Positions 9,158-18,582 of a stretch of DNA of 64,000 nt are shown piece after piece. Numbering within the stretch: position 1 is the stretch's first letter; the number at the start of each line of letters is the position of its first letter. This DNA comes from [Muricauda] lutisoli (nom. illeg.). GTDB taxonomy: Bacteria > Bacteroidota > Bacteroidia > Flavobacteriales > Flavobacteriaceae. The notes under the pieces were generated by a model, which saw nothing but the letters and a program-made list of their open reading frames with translations, did no database searches and was not told the DNA's origin. A program made the position numbers and the translations under genes. The stretch is taken from assembly GCF_017313105.1 (NCBI RefSeq), contig NZ_JAFLND010000001.1:1517600-1581599 (forward strand). Direction: 5' to 3'.

Positions 9158-9183
9158 GAAATTTGATTTTTAAGGAAGGCCAT

Positions 9184-9798
9184 TTAATGTTTCCATTCGC
9201 CTTTAAAAGCAAAATCCTTTTGTGGCATTCTTGTTCGTTCTGCCAGCTCACTTTCTTGTAAATCCTCGGACAAATCTTCCATGTTACCACCATAATAGCC
9301 TATAGCTATTGCAGTGCTTATGTGGTACCCTTCTGGAACGTTAAATACTTTTTGGGCCTTTTCCCAATCAATTCCGGCCATATGGTGCAAGGCTATATCC
9401 AAATATTGGGCCTGTGTTGTCATATTTCCCAAACTCAACCCAAGGTCGTGAAGGGCATGGAAGTTTTCCTTGCCGTCCTCGGTTTTCTCTTTATATGCGG
9501 TCAATAGTAAAAAAGGTGCATTAACCGCCCAGGATTTATTGAAATCGCTCAGACAATCAACCATTTTATCATAGGCTTCAGAGCCTTTTTCAGCATAAAT
9601 AAATCGCCATGGCTGTCGGTTAAAAGAACTTGCGGCCCATCGGGCAGCCTCAAATAATTGTCTGATGTGGCCAGATTTCAATTTCTCTTCTCTAAATATT
9701 CTGGGACTGTATCGCTGTTTGAGCAGCGCATAGATTTCATATTCCGTATCTGCTATGTTTCCTAATCTAATTTGGTCTTCTTCTGTTGTTATAATCAT
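9184..9798 (-). CDS. Nitroreductase family protein
   Basis: A 204-residue nitroreductase-fold flavoenzyme. The N-terminal motif LLKQRYSPRIF is the family's R-R/Y-S-x-R region, and AARWAASSFNRQPWRFIY is the FMN-contact motif A-P-S-x-x-N-x-Q-P-W-R-F. Near the C-terminus, YHISTAIAIGYYG is the usual hydrophobic strand before the FMN-phosphate contact. No export signal is present. It sits alone between two rhamnoside operons, with its own terminator and about 140 bp of A/T-rich sequence upstream, so it may be unrelated to sugar use. Substrate unknown. Confidence 0.9.
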   Translation of the reverse strand: MIITTEEDQIRLGNIADTEYEIYALLKQRYSPRIFREEKLKSGHIRQLFEAARWAASSFNRQPWRFIYAEKGSEAYDKMVDCLSDFNKSWAVNAPFLLLTAYKEKTEDGKENFHALHDLGLSLGNMTTQAQYLDIALHHMAGIDWEKAQKVFNVPEGYHISTAIAIGYYGGNMEDLSEDLQESELAERTRMPQKDFAFKGEWKH

Positions 9799-9942
9799 TT
9801 AGTTACTTTTTTTACAATGATAAGTATCCGAACAATTATTAATTGCCTCAATTCATGATCATATTAACGCAATTCATTTTTGGTTTTACATTCGACACTT
9901 TGACCTATTTAAATTATAACAAAACAAAATTTGGGAAGGCAC

Positions 9943-9985
9943 AAAAAAAAAGCTGGGCCAAATAGTTGTCCTATTGTAGCCCAGC
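9943..9985 (-). terminator. Strong rho-independent terminator after the GH106-GH78 operon
   Basis: The arms GCTGGGC (9952-9958) and GCCCAGC (9979-9985) enclose a further inner pairing AATAG/CTATT. On the minus strand the stem is followed by nine T. It ends the transcript running from 18401 to 10027. Confidence 0.9.
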
Positions 9986-10026
9986 GTATATAAAATCACC
10001 TTTATAAAAAAGGTTGTTTGGTTGGT

Positions 10027-10914
10027 TTATTCCAAAACCTTATCGAAACCAATGTTTTTCAAGCCTTTATGACTGATTCTTATTGCCTCCAATGGCTTAA
10101 GTCCATCAAAAACCCTGTCCTGCTCAACAAAGAAATACTGCATCCCCGACTTGTTTTTGCTCGCCAAGATCCTTTTAAAATCTATTTTTCCCTTCCCGAC
10201 TGGAGCAAACCTATCCTGTTCATCCATATCTTTCACGTGCCAACTTTTAAACCTGCCTGGATATTTTTCAAAATAGGCAACTGGGTCGGCATTGGCCCTT
10301 GTCATCCAGAACAGGTCCATTTGAAAATTCACATATTTTGGGTCAGTGTATTCCAAAAGGTAGTCCAAAGGTTTTACGCCATTCTCATCTGGCTTCAATT
10401 CCATATCATGATTATGATATAGAAGCTGAATACCCTCTATTTCGCATTTTTTTCCAAGTTCGGTCAGGAAATCAACAAAATCATCCAAGGTTCCTTTCAT
10501 TTTCATGGTTCTGGTTTCTCTATCTACCTCCACCAAACTTCTGGGTGGAGAAGGCACCACAAAGTATTTGAACCCTGCTTCTTTAACTGCGGCAACCATG
10601 GCATCGGTTTCCTCCATCTCAGTAACCCTTTGGTGGGTACTGATCGGCTTCAATCCTTTTGAACTCAACAATTCTTTGAAGTCGGCGGGCTCCATTCCAT
10701 AAAATTTACCTTCGGAATATCCAGCAGCCTCCACATAACCATATCCTACATCCGCAACTTCTTGAAGCGTAGCTTCAACATCAGATTTCATGTTGTCCCT
10801 TAGCGTGTACAAAGCCAAACCACCAAAGTTTTGTTGGGCATCCATCTTTGTAAATACCGCTGTGACCAATAAAGCCATCAGCCAATATGTTTTGATAAAA
10901 GAAGTACGAATCAT
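10027..10914 (-). CDS. Secreted sugar phosphate isomerase/epimerase-like TIM barrel
   Basis: A 295-residue protein of the xylose-isomerase-like TIM-barrel family (AP endonuclease family 2 fold). A Sec signal ends near residue 26 (TKMDAQQ). The barrel begins GGLALYTLRDNM, and its acidic and histidine metal ligands are visible in YGYVEAAGY, LYHNHDMEL and FQMDLFWM. Members of this exported subgroup are common in Bacteroidota polysaccharide loci, but their reaction is mostly unknown. It is the last gene of the GH106/esterase/GH78 operon, 27 bp after the GH78 gene, and is followed by a strong terminator. A role in modifying released sugar in the periplasm is inference. Confidence 0.87.
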   Translation of the reverse strand: MIRTSFIKTYWLMALLVTAVFTKMDAQQNFGGLALYTLRDNMKSDVEATLQEVADVGYGYVEAAGYSEGKFYGMEPADFKELLSSKGLKPISTHQRVTEMEETDAMVAAVKEAGFKYFVVPSPPRSLVEVDRETRTMKMKGTLDDFVDFLTELGKKCEIEGIQLLYHNHDMELKPDENGVKPLDYLLEYTDPKYVNFQMDLFWMTRANADPVAYFEKYPGRFKSWHVKDMDEQDRFAPVGKGKIDFKRILASKNKSGMQYFFVEQDRVFDGLKPLEAIRISHKGLKNIGFDKVLE

Positions 10915-10941
10915 AATTGTTTAGTTTATATGAGTTTTTAT

Positions 10942-13290
10942 TTACAGGTTGATTTTATTCTCACCCGCTTGCAATGCATTTACCTGTCCGTTCCAAACAA
11001 ATTCACCTTCAACTCCCTGAGGCAAGGTAATCGTTGCTTTCAGCTTTTTTCCAGATTTCTCATAATTTACAGAAATCATTCCAGATGGGTGTGGCATTTC
11101 CCCTCCAATCTTTTTGATGTCTCCCAAATTTGGAGCTATCCTAACGGTTTTAAAATTGGGCGAAGCACTTTCTATCCCCAAAAGAATCCTGAAAAATTCA
11201 ATGTTGGGACTAGAACCCCAAGCGTGGCAATCGGAACGCGTGGTCTCCACCTGGGAGGTCTCTCCCCATGTTGTCAAGCCAAGTTCCATGTTCTTTCTCC
11301 AAACGTCCAACCAATCCAAGTATTGGTTTCCGTAACCTGCCTCGTTAAGAGCCAAATGTAAGTAGTAGCTAAAATAAATGGAAGCTGGTGCCAACGACTC
11401 ATCCTCCAACAGTGATTTACCTATGGCCTTTTTTGTTTCCTCATCCACGATATTGGCCAAAATGGCCAACGAATTGGCATGTTGGGAATATTTGTCCTTA
11501 GCCGGTGTATCGGCAAACAATTGTTTGGATTCGTCCCAATACTTTCTTTTGATGGTCTCCGTCAACTGATCGGCCATTGTGGTATAAAGGGTAACGAATT
11601 CTGGTTTGCCCAATTCCTTTTCCAAAGCAATTCCGGATTGCAGCGCATGTAACATTTGAAGATCCAAGGCAGCTGAAGATCCATCCTCTGCCATTGGTGC
11701 CATACCAAAGTTCCATTCTGGCACCCAGTCGGTGTAATTCCAACCAGGAACATTCTTTAGGGAGCCATCATCATCCAAATACGTAATAAAGTAGTTCAAT
11801 ACTTGGCGGGACCCCATTAATTTTTCGGCAATAAAATCCGCATCACTTCCATACATCATATAATCGTAGAGCATGCTCACATACCATAAGGAATAGGTAG
11901 GGATCACCTGGTCCTGTCTGTCCGGATATCTACTCAACGTATGTCCATTGGGCTGTCTTGAATAATCGATTAGGTTGATGGCATTTTTGATCAAACGATC
12001 ATCCCCACTATTATAAAAGGATACAAAATGCTGGATTCTGGTATCTCCCACATACTGAAGCCTTTCGTAATAAGGACAGTCCATGTACGTATCCACTGCA
12101 CAGAGGCGAGCCGTTCTCCAACCAATTTCCATCATATCGGAAAGTTCTTCCCTGTCGGACATTAAATTGGCCTTCATTTGGAACGGATACCCTGTAAAAG
12201 TACCATAGATATCATTGATTGTCAAAGGTTCATTCTTGGTCTTTACATCCAACTCCACATACCTATATGTCCTGTAGGTCAAAGAAGTGTATTCCTGATT
12301 GTCCATTCCATTGGAAATAATACTATCCCTTCTTCCGGTCATGGTCTTTCCTTCGATAATGTCGCGATTGCCTTTGGCCCCTTCGCTATCGTAAAGTCCT
12401 TCGGCATAGGATAAAGTGATCACACTATTTTTTCCACCACTGAATAATAGACTTACGTAGGCATTGGTAAGATGTTCTTGGTCCAAAAGAATCTTTGCAC
12501 TGGAATTCGCATCAACCTTTATGGATGCAGGTTGGGCTGGAAAGGCAGATGGAACTTTCACCCCTTCGGATTTTCTCGTAGTCACCAAACGTTCCTCGGT
12601 CAATTCCATTTCAGGTAATATGGATGGAACCAAATTCCACCCTTCTTGCTGTCTGAATCCAAAACCCTGTTGTACTGCTTCAAAAACTGTATCTGCAGAT
12701 TCCCATGAGCTATCATCAAAATCCTGGGCCTTCCAGTTGGTCACCGCTTTGTTCATATCAATAAAATCACCCGCTCCAGCGGCATAGTATCCACGGATAT
12801 GCTGCTCCAAAGGCGTATAACTTTTATCCTCGGTCACTTTCCAACTCTTATCGGTATCAACGACTTTGGCCAACTCGGTCTGTCCCTGTAGGATCAATGC
12901 CGTTTTAAAGGAAAACTGTGCCACGGCACGTAGATCGGCCTCGTTCCAGACTTTTACTGCCAAGGTGTTTTCGCCCTGCTTTAAATGTGAGGCGATGTCC
13001 ATGGATTGGTAATTCCAATGTTTGATGTCCCCCCAGTTTGGGCCTACAGAAACCAATGTTCCGTTAACAAAAAGTTTATAGCGGTTATCAGCAGAAATGC
13101 GGATCGGGAATTCAGCTGGAACTGCATCCAGGTCGAATGATTTTCGGAAAAGATACATTCCGGCCGCTTCGGCATCTGCATCTCCCAACGTAATCCAAGT
13201 TGCGGTCCATTCAGTTTCGGCATCCGGTCTACGTTGAGCGGTTACGGCCAGGGCCGAAAATAAAATCAGTAATGCTAGTAAGTTTTTCAT
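10942..13290 (-). CDS. GH78-like alpha-L-rhamnosidase, secreted
   Basis: A 782-residue GH78-type enzyme. A Sec signal (MKNLLALLILFSALAVTAQ) is followed by an N-terminal beta-sandwich (SADNRYKLFVNGTLVSVGP, about residues 60-90). The (alpha/alpha)6 domain carries MDCPYYERLQYVGDTR, equivalent to the classical DCPQRDERxGWxGD motif with E and D kept. TTWGETSQVETTRSDCHAWGSSP supplies the second catalytic acid, and a C-terminal sandwich follows. It lacks a lipobox, unlike the larger GH78 protein at 3495. It lies between the Tat esterase and the TIM-barrel gene with gaps of 47 and 27 bp, so it is clearly operonic. Linkage specificity cannot be read from sequence. Confidence 0.9.
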   Translation of the reverse strand: MKNLLALLILFSALAVTAQRRPDAETEWTATWITLGDADAEAAGMYLFRKSFDLDAVPAEFPIRISADNRYKLFVNGTLVSVGPNWGDIKHWNYQSMDIASHLKQGENTLAVKVWNEADLRAVAQFSFKTALILQGQTELAKVVDTDKSWKVTEDKSYTPLEQHIRGYYAAGAGDFIDMNKAVTNWKAQDFDDSSWESADTVFEAVQQGFGFRQQEGWNLVPSILPEMELTEERLVTTRKSEGVKVPSAFPAQPASIKVDANSSAKILLDQEHLTNAYVSLLFSGGKNSVITLSYAEGLYDSEGAKGNRDIIEGKTMTGRRDSIISNGMDNQEYTSLTYRTYRYVELDVKTKNEPLTINDIYGTFTGYPFQMKANLMSDREELSDMMEIGWRTARLCAVDTYMDCPYYERLQYVGDTRIQHFVSFYNSGDDRLIKNAINLIDYSRQPNGHTLSRYPDRQDQVIPTYSLWYVSMLYDYMMYGSDADFIAEKLMGSRQVLNYFITYLDDDGSLKNVPGWNYTDWVPEWNFGMAPMAEDGSSAALDLQMLHALQSGIALEKELGKPEFVTLYTTMADQLTETIKRKYWDESKQLFADTPAKDKYSQHANSLAILANIVDEETKKAIGKSLLEDESLAPASIYFSYYLHLALNEAGYGNQYLDWLDVWRKNMELGLTTWGETSQVETTRSDCHAWGSSPNIEFFRILLGIESASPNFKTVRIAPNLGDIKKIGGEMPHPSGMISVNYEKSGKKLKATITLPQGVEGEFVWNGQVNALQAGENKINL

Positions 13291-13337
13291 ATTGTCAGTG
13301 TAATGCTAGTTATAATTTTTATGTTGAATCTTAATTA

Positions 13338-15044
13338 TTAGGGTAATCGACCAATCTCACGCCACATGGCCAATTCTTGTGAAAATCTGTCCTCAATAAC
13401 CACACACTCCGTATCGATTCGCATCATGGGCTTACTATTCAGGTTGTATTCGGGCCATGCTGGCAAATCCTCGGCATATGGTGTCCCCGTTTTGGCAAAG
13501 CCTGTCCAATAAGCGGCCATATTATGGGATGCCGTAAAGCGTTCAGGTCTTCCGCCTCCAAAGAAACTCGGGCGGTCAGGTTCTCCATCTTTTGGTGGTT
13601 GTTCATTATTGAACTTGAATGAGATATCCATGGCATGTGGTGTTCCCATGGGATAATCCGTTCCAGGTACCGGTTTTTCAGATTTATAACCAAAATTATA
13701 CAAATATACCGGTGCCCCATCCTGTTTTGCTTTTCGCTGGGCGATTTCAATGGAGCCCAGACCCATCATTACAATAGATGATACGGCCACAAAAATATCT
13801 GCTGGTGATGCCTCTGGGCGTGCTTTTCTATATACTTCGATTATTTTGGGGGTATCCTCGCCAAATTGAGGTGTCAATCTGGTTTTTAAACTTTCAAAAT
13901 CCAATGTGGCAAATTCCGTATCCTTTCTTTCCCATGCAAAAAAGGTGTACTCGTCCTCGTTCCAACCCACCATTAATGGCTTATCCTTCGAAATCTTTGG
14001 CGCGGTTGGGTCAAATGGATGGTTTGGAAGTACCGTTCCATCCACTACCGGTCCAAAACCACCAACGGCAGGATCTGTTAGACCTCCTGTGTTTTTCTTC
14101 TCTTGGAACGGTGGCACAAATGGAATTTTTGCCTGAACTTTTAAAATTTCATCCGTAGGAACATCCAATAGTTTTTTCCAATTGTTTTTGGAGATACCAA
14201 ACTCATTGAGGACCAACTCCGTGTTCTGGGCGCCCATATCCTTGGTGAGCATACGTACTCCGGGGCCACTTTCTATGGATGCTTTGTTAAAGTAAGGTGA
14301 TGCTTCGGGCATGGCATAAAGGCAAGAAGTTTTTGCACCACCGCCAGATTCGCCAAAGATCATCACATTATCCGGGTCTCCTCCAAATACATGAATGTTT
14401 TCGTTCACCCATTTCAATCCTTCGGTGATGTCCAAAAGTCCCATATTCCCGGAACCTTCATATTCGGGACCTGCTATCTCGTCCAAATACATGAAACCGA
14501 GCATTCCCAATCGATGATTGGTCTCCACGACCACTACATCAAAGTTTCGTGCCAAATTGGCTCCATCCTGTCCAGCTGAACCTCCCGAACCTATTACAAA
14601 TCCGCCGCCATGGCTGTAGAACATCACCGGGCGTTTCTTTCCATCATTGGCAGGTGTCCAAACATTTAGGAAAAGACAGTCTTCTGCCGGTGCCGGTTCG
14701 TTCCGTCTCGGCGCTTGGATAGCGGGAGGGCCCAATTCAAAGGTGTCCAACACCCCAGTCCATGCTTCCAAAGGTCCTGGTCTACGAAACCTTCGATCCC
14801 CTGATACTTTTCCGGCGTAGGGTATACCTTTAAAAATATTTACCCCTGCGGAACGCATTCCTTTTATTTTACCTTTCGAGATTTCAGCCTCGACCCATTC
14901 TTCAGGAATATCCCAGCTCTTATATCCAAAAGGCAGCATTGTACCTGGAAGGAACATCAAAGCTGATGACGCTCCAACTTTTTTTATAAAGTTTCTCCTT
15001 GTATTAATTTTAGTTATTCGTTTCGCTCCCAATCCTAAGGCCAA
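13338..15044 (-). CDS. Type-B carboxylesterase with Tat signal
   Basis: A 568-residue paralogue of the esterase at 7287. The N-terminus has a twin-arginine motif (NTRRNFIKKVG) and a hydrophobic stretch, so it should be exported folded by Tat. Nucleophile S233 lies in GESGGGAK, the oxyanion loop is FYSHGGGF, and the active His is in GTPHAMDISFKF, where the usual E is D. No ATG exists before the RR motif in this frame. TTG at 15044 is the best start, with TTG at 15032 as an alternative, and an in-frame TAA stands just upstream. It lies 54 bp after the GH106 gene. Substrate is probably an acylated sugar or aglycone ester (inference). Confidence 0.87.
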   Translation of the reverse strand: MALGLGAKRITKINTRRNFIKKVGASSALMFLPGTMLPFGYKSWDIPEEWVEAEISKGKIKGMRSAGVNIFKGIPYAGKVSGDRRFRRPGPLEAWTGVLDTFELGPPAIQAPRRNEPAPAEDCLFLNVWTPANDGKKRPVMFYSHGGGFVIGSGGSAGQDGANLARNFDVVVVETNHRLGMLGFMYLDEIAGPEYEGSGNMGLLDITEGLKWVNENIHVFGGDPDNVMIFGESGGGAKTSCLYAMPEASPYFNKASIESGPGVRMLTKDMGAQNTELVLNEFGISKNNWKKLLDVPTDEILKVQAKIPFVPPFQEKKNTGGLTDPAVGGFGPVVDGTVLPNHPFDPTAPKISKDKPLMVGWNEDEYTFFAWERKDTEFATLDFESLKTRLTPQFGEDTPKIIEVYRKARPEASPADIFVAVSSIVMMGLGSIEIAQRKAKQDGAPVYLYNFGYKSEKPVPGTDYPMGTPHAMDISFKFNNEQPPKDGEPDRPSFFGGGRPERFTASHNMAAYWTGFAKTGTPYAEDLPAWPEYNLNSKPMMRIDTECVVIEDRFSQELAMWREIGRLP

Positions 15045-15098
15045 ATTGTCAATTTAAACTTATAAAACAATCTATATCTAGGGATAATTTTATCCTGC

Positions 15099-18000
15099 TC
15101 ATTCCTGTTCCAGGATCTTAACATCTCCCATCAAACCAGAAGTCAAAAGTGGTTCGTTTCCTTGGTAAAAAGGCATGGTCGTATAGGTAATAGTTTTCTG
15201 GACATTAGGTTGCGCATCCCTTATCAATCGGTTGACCCAAACATTGGTGACTGCAACTTCAAGCTTATTCTCACCATTTTGCAATGCTTCGGTTATATCA
15301 ATTTTGAATGGTGATTTCCACAAAACCCCAATATCCTTTCCATTCAATTTGATTTCGGCAATATTCTTCACCTCACCTAAATCCATTATAAATGATGCTT
15401 CTTTATTGGTTTTGTCAAAATTGAAGGTTTTATGATACGTAGCAGTTCCGGAGAAATATTTTATTCCTTCATCCTCCTTCTCTGTCCAAGATGCCAAGGT
15501 TTCGAAAGTAGCAGATGACGGCGCACCTCTATTTTCTTGAAAAATCACTTCCCATGGCCCCTCTAAAGTTAAAATGGGTGATACTGAAATTGCGGGAACT
15601 GTATAAGTTTTTTCATTAGTATCGTCTAGAAAAACAACAAAATAAGCCTCCCAAGATTCAAATGGCAACTGAACCCAGGTAATTTCTTCCTCCATCGAAT
15701 AGCTTACATCCATGATTTCTCCTGTTTGCGGATGCCATAATTTTGGTTGTTTTCCCGTAACCCTAAAACCGATTCGAGTTTCGGTGGGTTTCACATTGCG
15801 ATTGTTCAACCAATAAATGTGTGAATCACCCTTTGCTCTGTGACGGAACAATATTTTATGATCTGTTTCAGTAACTTGAACATCGGGTAAGATGTCTAAA
15901 CTTACATCTTTCCCTACATTGGGTTTTCCCCAAATTTCATCGGCCAAAGATTGAAAAGCATCAATATCATCAGATAAGCTGGGAGTTGCCAAAGGCTTTG
16001 CACCTTTTATTTTTACTCCATTACTGGCCAGTTCCGCCAGTTTTTTCAGCGTGGCCATTGACATTTTTTGTGTGCCTTTATCCAATTGAAGCAATTCATA
16101 TGTAACCCCTCCGACAGCCTTTAATTTACCATCTTCTGCAGTGATTGCTTCTTGAAGTATGGTCGGGCTCACAAAATCAAACTCATACCCTTTAGGTATA
16201 TTAGGGAGGGTTTCCCTTGTAATCCAGGTTACGTTGTCGTTTTCTCCATATAAATACAGTACATCAGCTACATTCTGTCCTAGTTGCAACATATAACTGC
16301 TTTTCGACAAATAGTCGACCCATGACGCTGCTCCAGCACCGGACCAAGTTTCTTGACGGGTAAAATATTGTCCAAAAGGTCCCAAAGAGAATCCCGGCAT
16401 TTTATCGTCCAAGGGTTGATGTACCGATGTATGAATCACATATCGATTAAGACCGGAGGCCAGTTCCAAATCTGCCGTACGTTTCAATTTTTCGGGATGC
16501 CAAGAAAATCCATTTTGTATAGAGGTCATGGATTCAGCTGCCACATAAGGCTTCCCATAAATATGAGCTACAGAAGCCGATTCACGTATATCTCCTTCGC
16601 TTCGGACTTGTTCATCAGGTCCTTCCGAAAGACCCCCAGGGGTCCACATGGCAGCCATAGGCACATCGGCATTACGTTTCACATCCATTCCATCAGCCAA
16701 GAAAACTCTTCCATTTTCATGGCTTTCAGTATATCTTTTCATCCCACGTTTTTGGAGTTCTTCACCAATGATATCGTAGTGATTGTCCGCTATCATTTCA
16801 CCAATGGTCTTTCTAAAATCCCAAAGAAATTTTTCTGAGGCTTCCCTACTTTCAATTATTCGGCCCGTTAGTACCGGTATCCAAGGTTTTAAATCGTATC
16901 CTCGACGTGATAGGAATTCTTCGGACATATCATGAGTCCAATTCAAATGTCCAGCTTCATAGCTATCCAAAATAATATAACCCAATCCTGTCTCCCCCAT
17001 TTGTCCACCCGTGGCATCTTGATAAAGGTCTAGATAATGGTTGATGTATTTTCTAACGGCGTCTTCATCCAATTTATCCACTTCCAATCCAGTAGCTTCT
17101 GGAGAAGCAGGGTGATTTTCCCTCCCCGTTAAGGAATATCCCAACCTTATTATTTTCCATTTTCCTTGGGGAACATCCCAGGTAAGCGTTCCGTCTTCCT
17201 GTAATTTATCGGTCAAATCAATCACATCTTTACTTGCGATGGCATCAGCATCATCCCCCATTTCCAATTGAACATGCTCCCTCCATGGGGCAAATCCAGC
17301 TTTTCCTTCAAAACGTTCAATTCTTGATGTGTTGTTCAATATAAACTCGGACACATCCACACCTTCGGGCTTGAAATCTTCATTGCTTCCCATTAACACG
17401 GCCAGTCCTGATGGACCTGGAGGCAATGTTTCAAAAACAAAACGCCAATACTTCGCCGTTGTTTTAGGAAAAGACCCTGATGTTTGGGGAACCAAATTTC
17501 CAGGGATATCAACGACTTTTTTAAAGTTTTTACCATCATCGCTTACTTCGATAGACCTATTTTCGGGTGCTCCTCTAAAAACAGATAAACGACTGAGTTT
17601 AGACCCGACTACTGAGTAGCTCTTGAAAGCGACCGGGTTGTCAAATTCATATTGTATCCATGTTTTGCCTCCTACATCAGCGGGGGGAAGAAAACTACCA
17701 TTGTTTAAATCACCATCAGTTAGTTTTTTCAATGAGAAATTTCCACCACTTGAGCTCACTTTTGGATTAAGCTGAGCCAGAGATACTTCATCATTTGGCA
17801 TTTTATATGCAATTACGGCTGCGTCACTGTAAAACTGTGGTGTTTCCCGAACAGATTCATCCATGCTCAAGCCAGTTTCTGGAGGAACATTCTGGAATGT
17901 ACTGGTCTCCTTGGGTGGTTCTGGTAATATCCCGTCAAAAGTCTTACCTCCTTCCACTTCCAGTTCTGCCCAAACATATTTTTTCATTCCATCCCTAGGT

Positions 18001-18401
18001 TCAACCCAAGGTCCTCCAGTTTCAGACCATCCCGGCGAACCGGCTATGGCCATCTCAAACCCTTTTTCAATGGCCAAATCAGTTGTGAACTTGAAAGCTT
18101 CCCTCCACTTTGGTGTCATAAATACCAGTTTTTCATCAGTCACCAAAGGGGTAAAAAGGTTGGCATCAAAATTCTGGAACCCACCGATACCGGTACGTTC
18201 CATCCAATTAAGGTCTTTTTGGATTCCATCCTTCGTAATATTACCGTTCATCCAATGCCACCATACCCTGGGTCTGGCCTCATTGGGAGGGTTTTTAAAA
18301 TTTAATAGTAGTTCCTCCTTGTTAAAATTAACTTGTTGGGGGTTGTTATCACAAGCCAAAAAGGCGATGGCCAATAGGAAAATAAAAAGTACTTTTTTCA
18401 T
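15099..18401 (-). CDS. GH106-family alpha-L-rhamnosidase, lipoprotein
   Basis: An 1100-residue protein of the GH106 family (Glyco_hydro_106), which cleaves alpha-L-rhamnose with inversion. The lipoprotein signal ends at C17 (FLACDNN). The N-terminal (beta/alpha)8 domain starts with PRVWWHWMNGNITKDGI, and GYIILDSYEAGHLNWTHDM and AESMTSIQNGFSWHPEKL carry candidate catalytic acids. A galactose-binding-like domain (SFLPPADVGGKTWIQYEF) is inserted, and a C-terminal sandwich ends with VWVNRLIRDAQP. It is the first gene of the operon that runs to 10027. It is separated from susD by a strong terminator, so it has its own promoter; I found no clear TAnnTTTG there. Confidence 0.9.
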   Translation of the reverse strand: MKKVLFIFLLAIAFLACDNNPQQVNFNKEELLLNFKNPPNEARPRVWWHWMNGNITKDGIQKDLNWMERTGIGGFQNFDANLFTPLVTDEKLVFMTPKWREAFKFTTDLAIEKGFEMAIAGSPGWSETGGPWVEPRDGMKKYVWAELEVEGGKTFDGILPEPPKETSTFQNVPPETGLSMDESVRETPQFYSDAAVIAYKMPNDEVSLAQLNPKVSSSGGNFSLKKLTDGDLNNGSFLPPADVGGKTWIQYEFDNPVAFKSYSVVGSKLSRLSVFRGAPENRSIEVSDDGKNFKKVVDIPGNLVPQTSGSFPKTTAKYWRFVFETLPPGPSGLAVLMGSNEDFKPEGVDVSEFILNNTSRIERFEGKAGFAPWREHVQLEMGDDADAIASKDVIDLTDKLQEDGTLTWDVPQGKWKIIRLGYSLTGRENHPASPEATGLEVDKLDEDAVRKYINHYLDLYQDATGGQMGETGLGYIILDSYEAGHLNWTHDMSEEFLSRRGYDLKPWIPVLTGRIIESREASEKFLWDFRKTIGEMIADNHYDIIGEELQKRGMKRYTESHENGRVFLADGMDVKRNADVPMAAMWTPGGLSEGPDEQVRSEGDIRESASVAHIYGKPYVAAESMTSIQNGFSWHPEKLKRTADLELASGLNRYVIHTSVHQPLDDKMPGFSLGPFGQYFTRQETWSGAGAASWVDYLSKSSYMLQLGQNVADVLYLYGENDNVTWITRETLPNIPKGYEFDFVSPTILQEAITAEDGKLKAVGGVTYELLQLDKGTQKMSMATLKKLAELASNGVKIKGAKPLATPSLSDDIDAFQSLADEIWGKPNVGKDVSLDILPDVQVTETDHKILFRHRAKGDSHIYWLNNRNVKPTETRIGFRVTGKQPKLWHPQTGEIMDVSYSMEEEITWVQLPFESWEAYFVVFLDDTNEKTYTVPAISVSPILTLEGPWEVIFQENRGAPSSATFETLASWTEKEDEGIKYFSGTATYHKTFNFDKTNKEASFIMDLGEVKNIAEIKLNGKDIGVLWKSPFKIDITEALQNGENKLEVAVTNVWVNRLIRDAQPNVQKTITYTTMPFYQGNEPLLTSGLMGDVKILEQE

Positions 18402-18495
18402 GATTGCTTCTTTATTGATAATGTGTGTTTCGGTGGTTTCGAGTCCTTTTTTATCAGCACTTTAGGGAGAAATAGCTTAATATAAGATACCCTTA

Positions 18496-18530
18496 TAATA
18501 AAACTAACCCGGCATATTATGCCGGGTTAG
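18496..18530 (-). terminator. Strong terminator after susD
   Basis: A perfect 12-bp stem (18504-18515 with 18519-18530, CTAACCCGGCAT and ATGCCGGGTTAG) closes a 3-nt loop. TTTTATTATAA follows on the minus strand. It separates the SusC/D transcript from the GH106 operon. Confidence 0.88.
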
Positions 18531-18582
18531 ATTAACTAAACATAACCCTACTCAATTGCCAATTCTTCCATTAACCAGTGGG

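Noticed and set aside
8998-9183. 61-codon frame between the esterase and nitroreductase genes
   Set aside because: It runs across the candidate operator and the nitroreductase terminator and shows no protein-like pattern.
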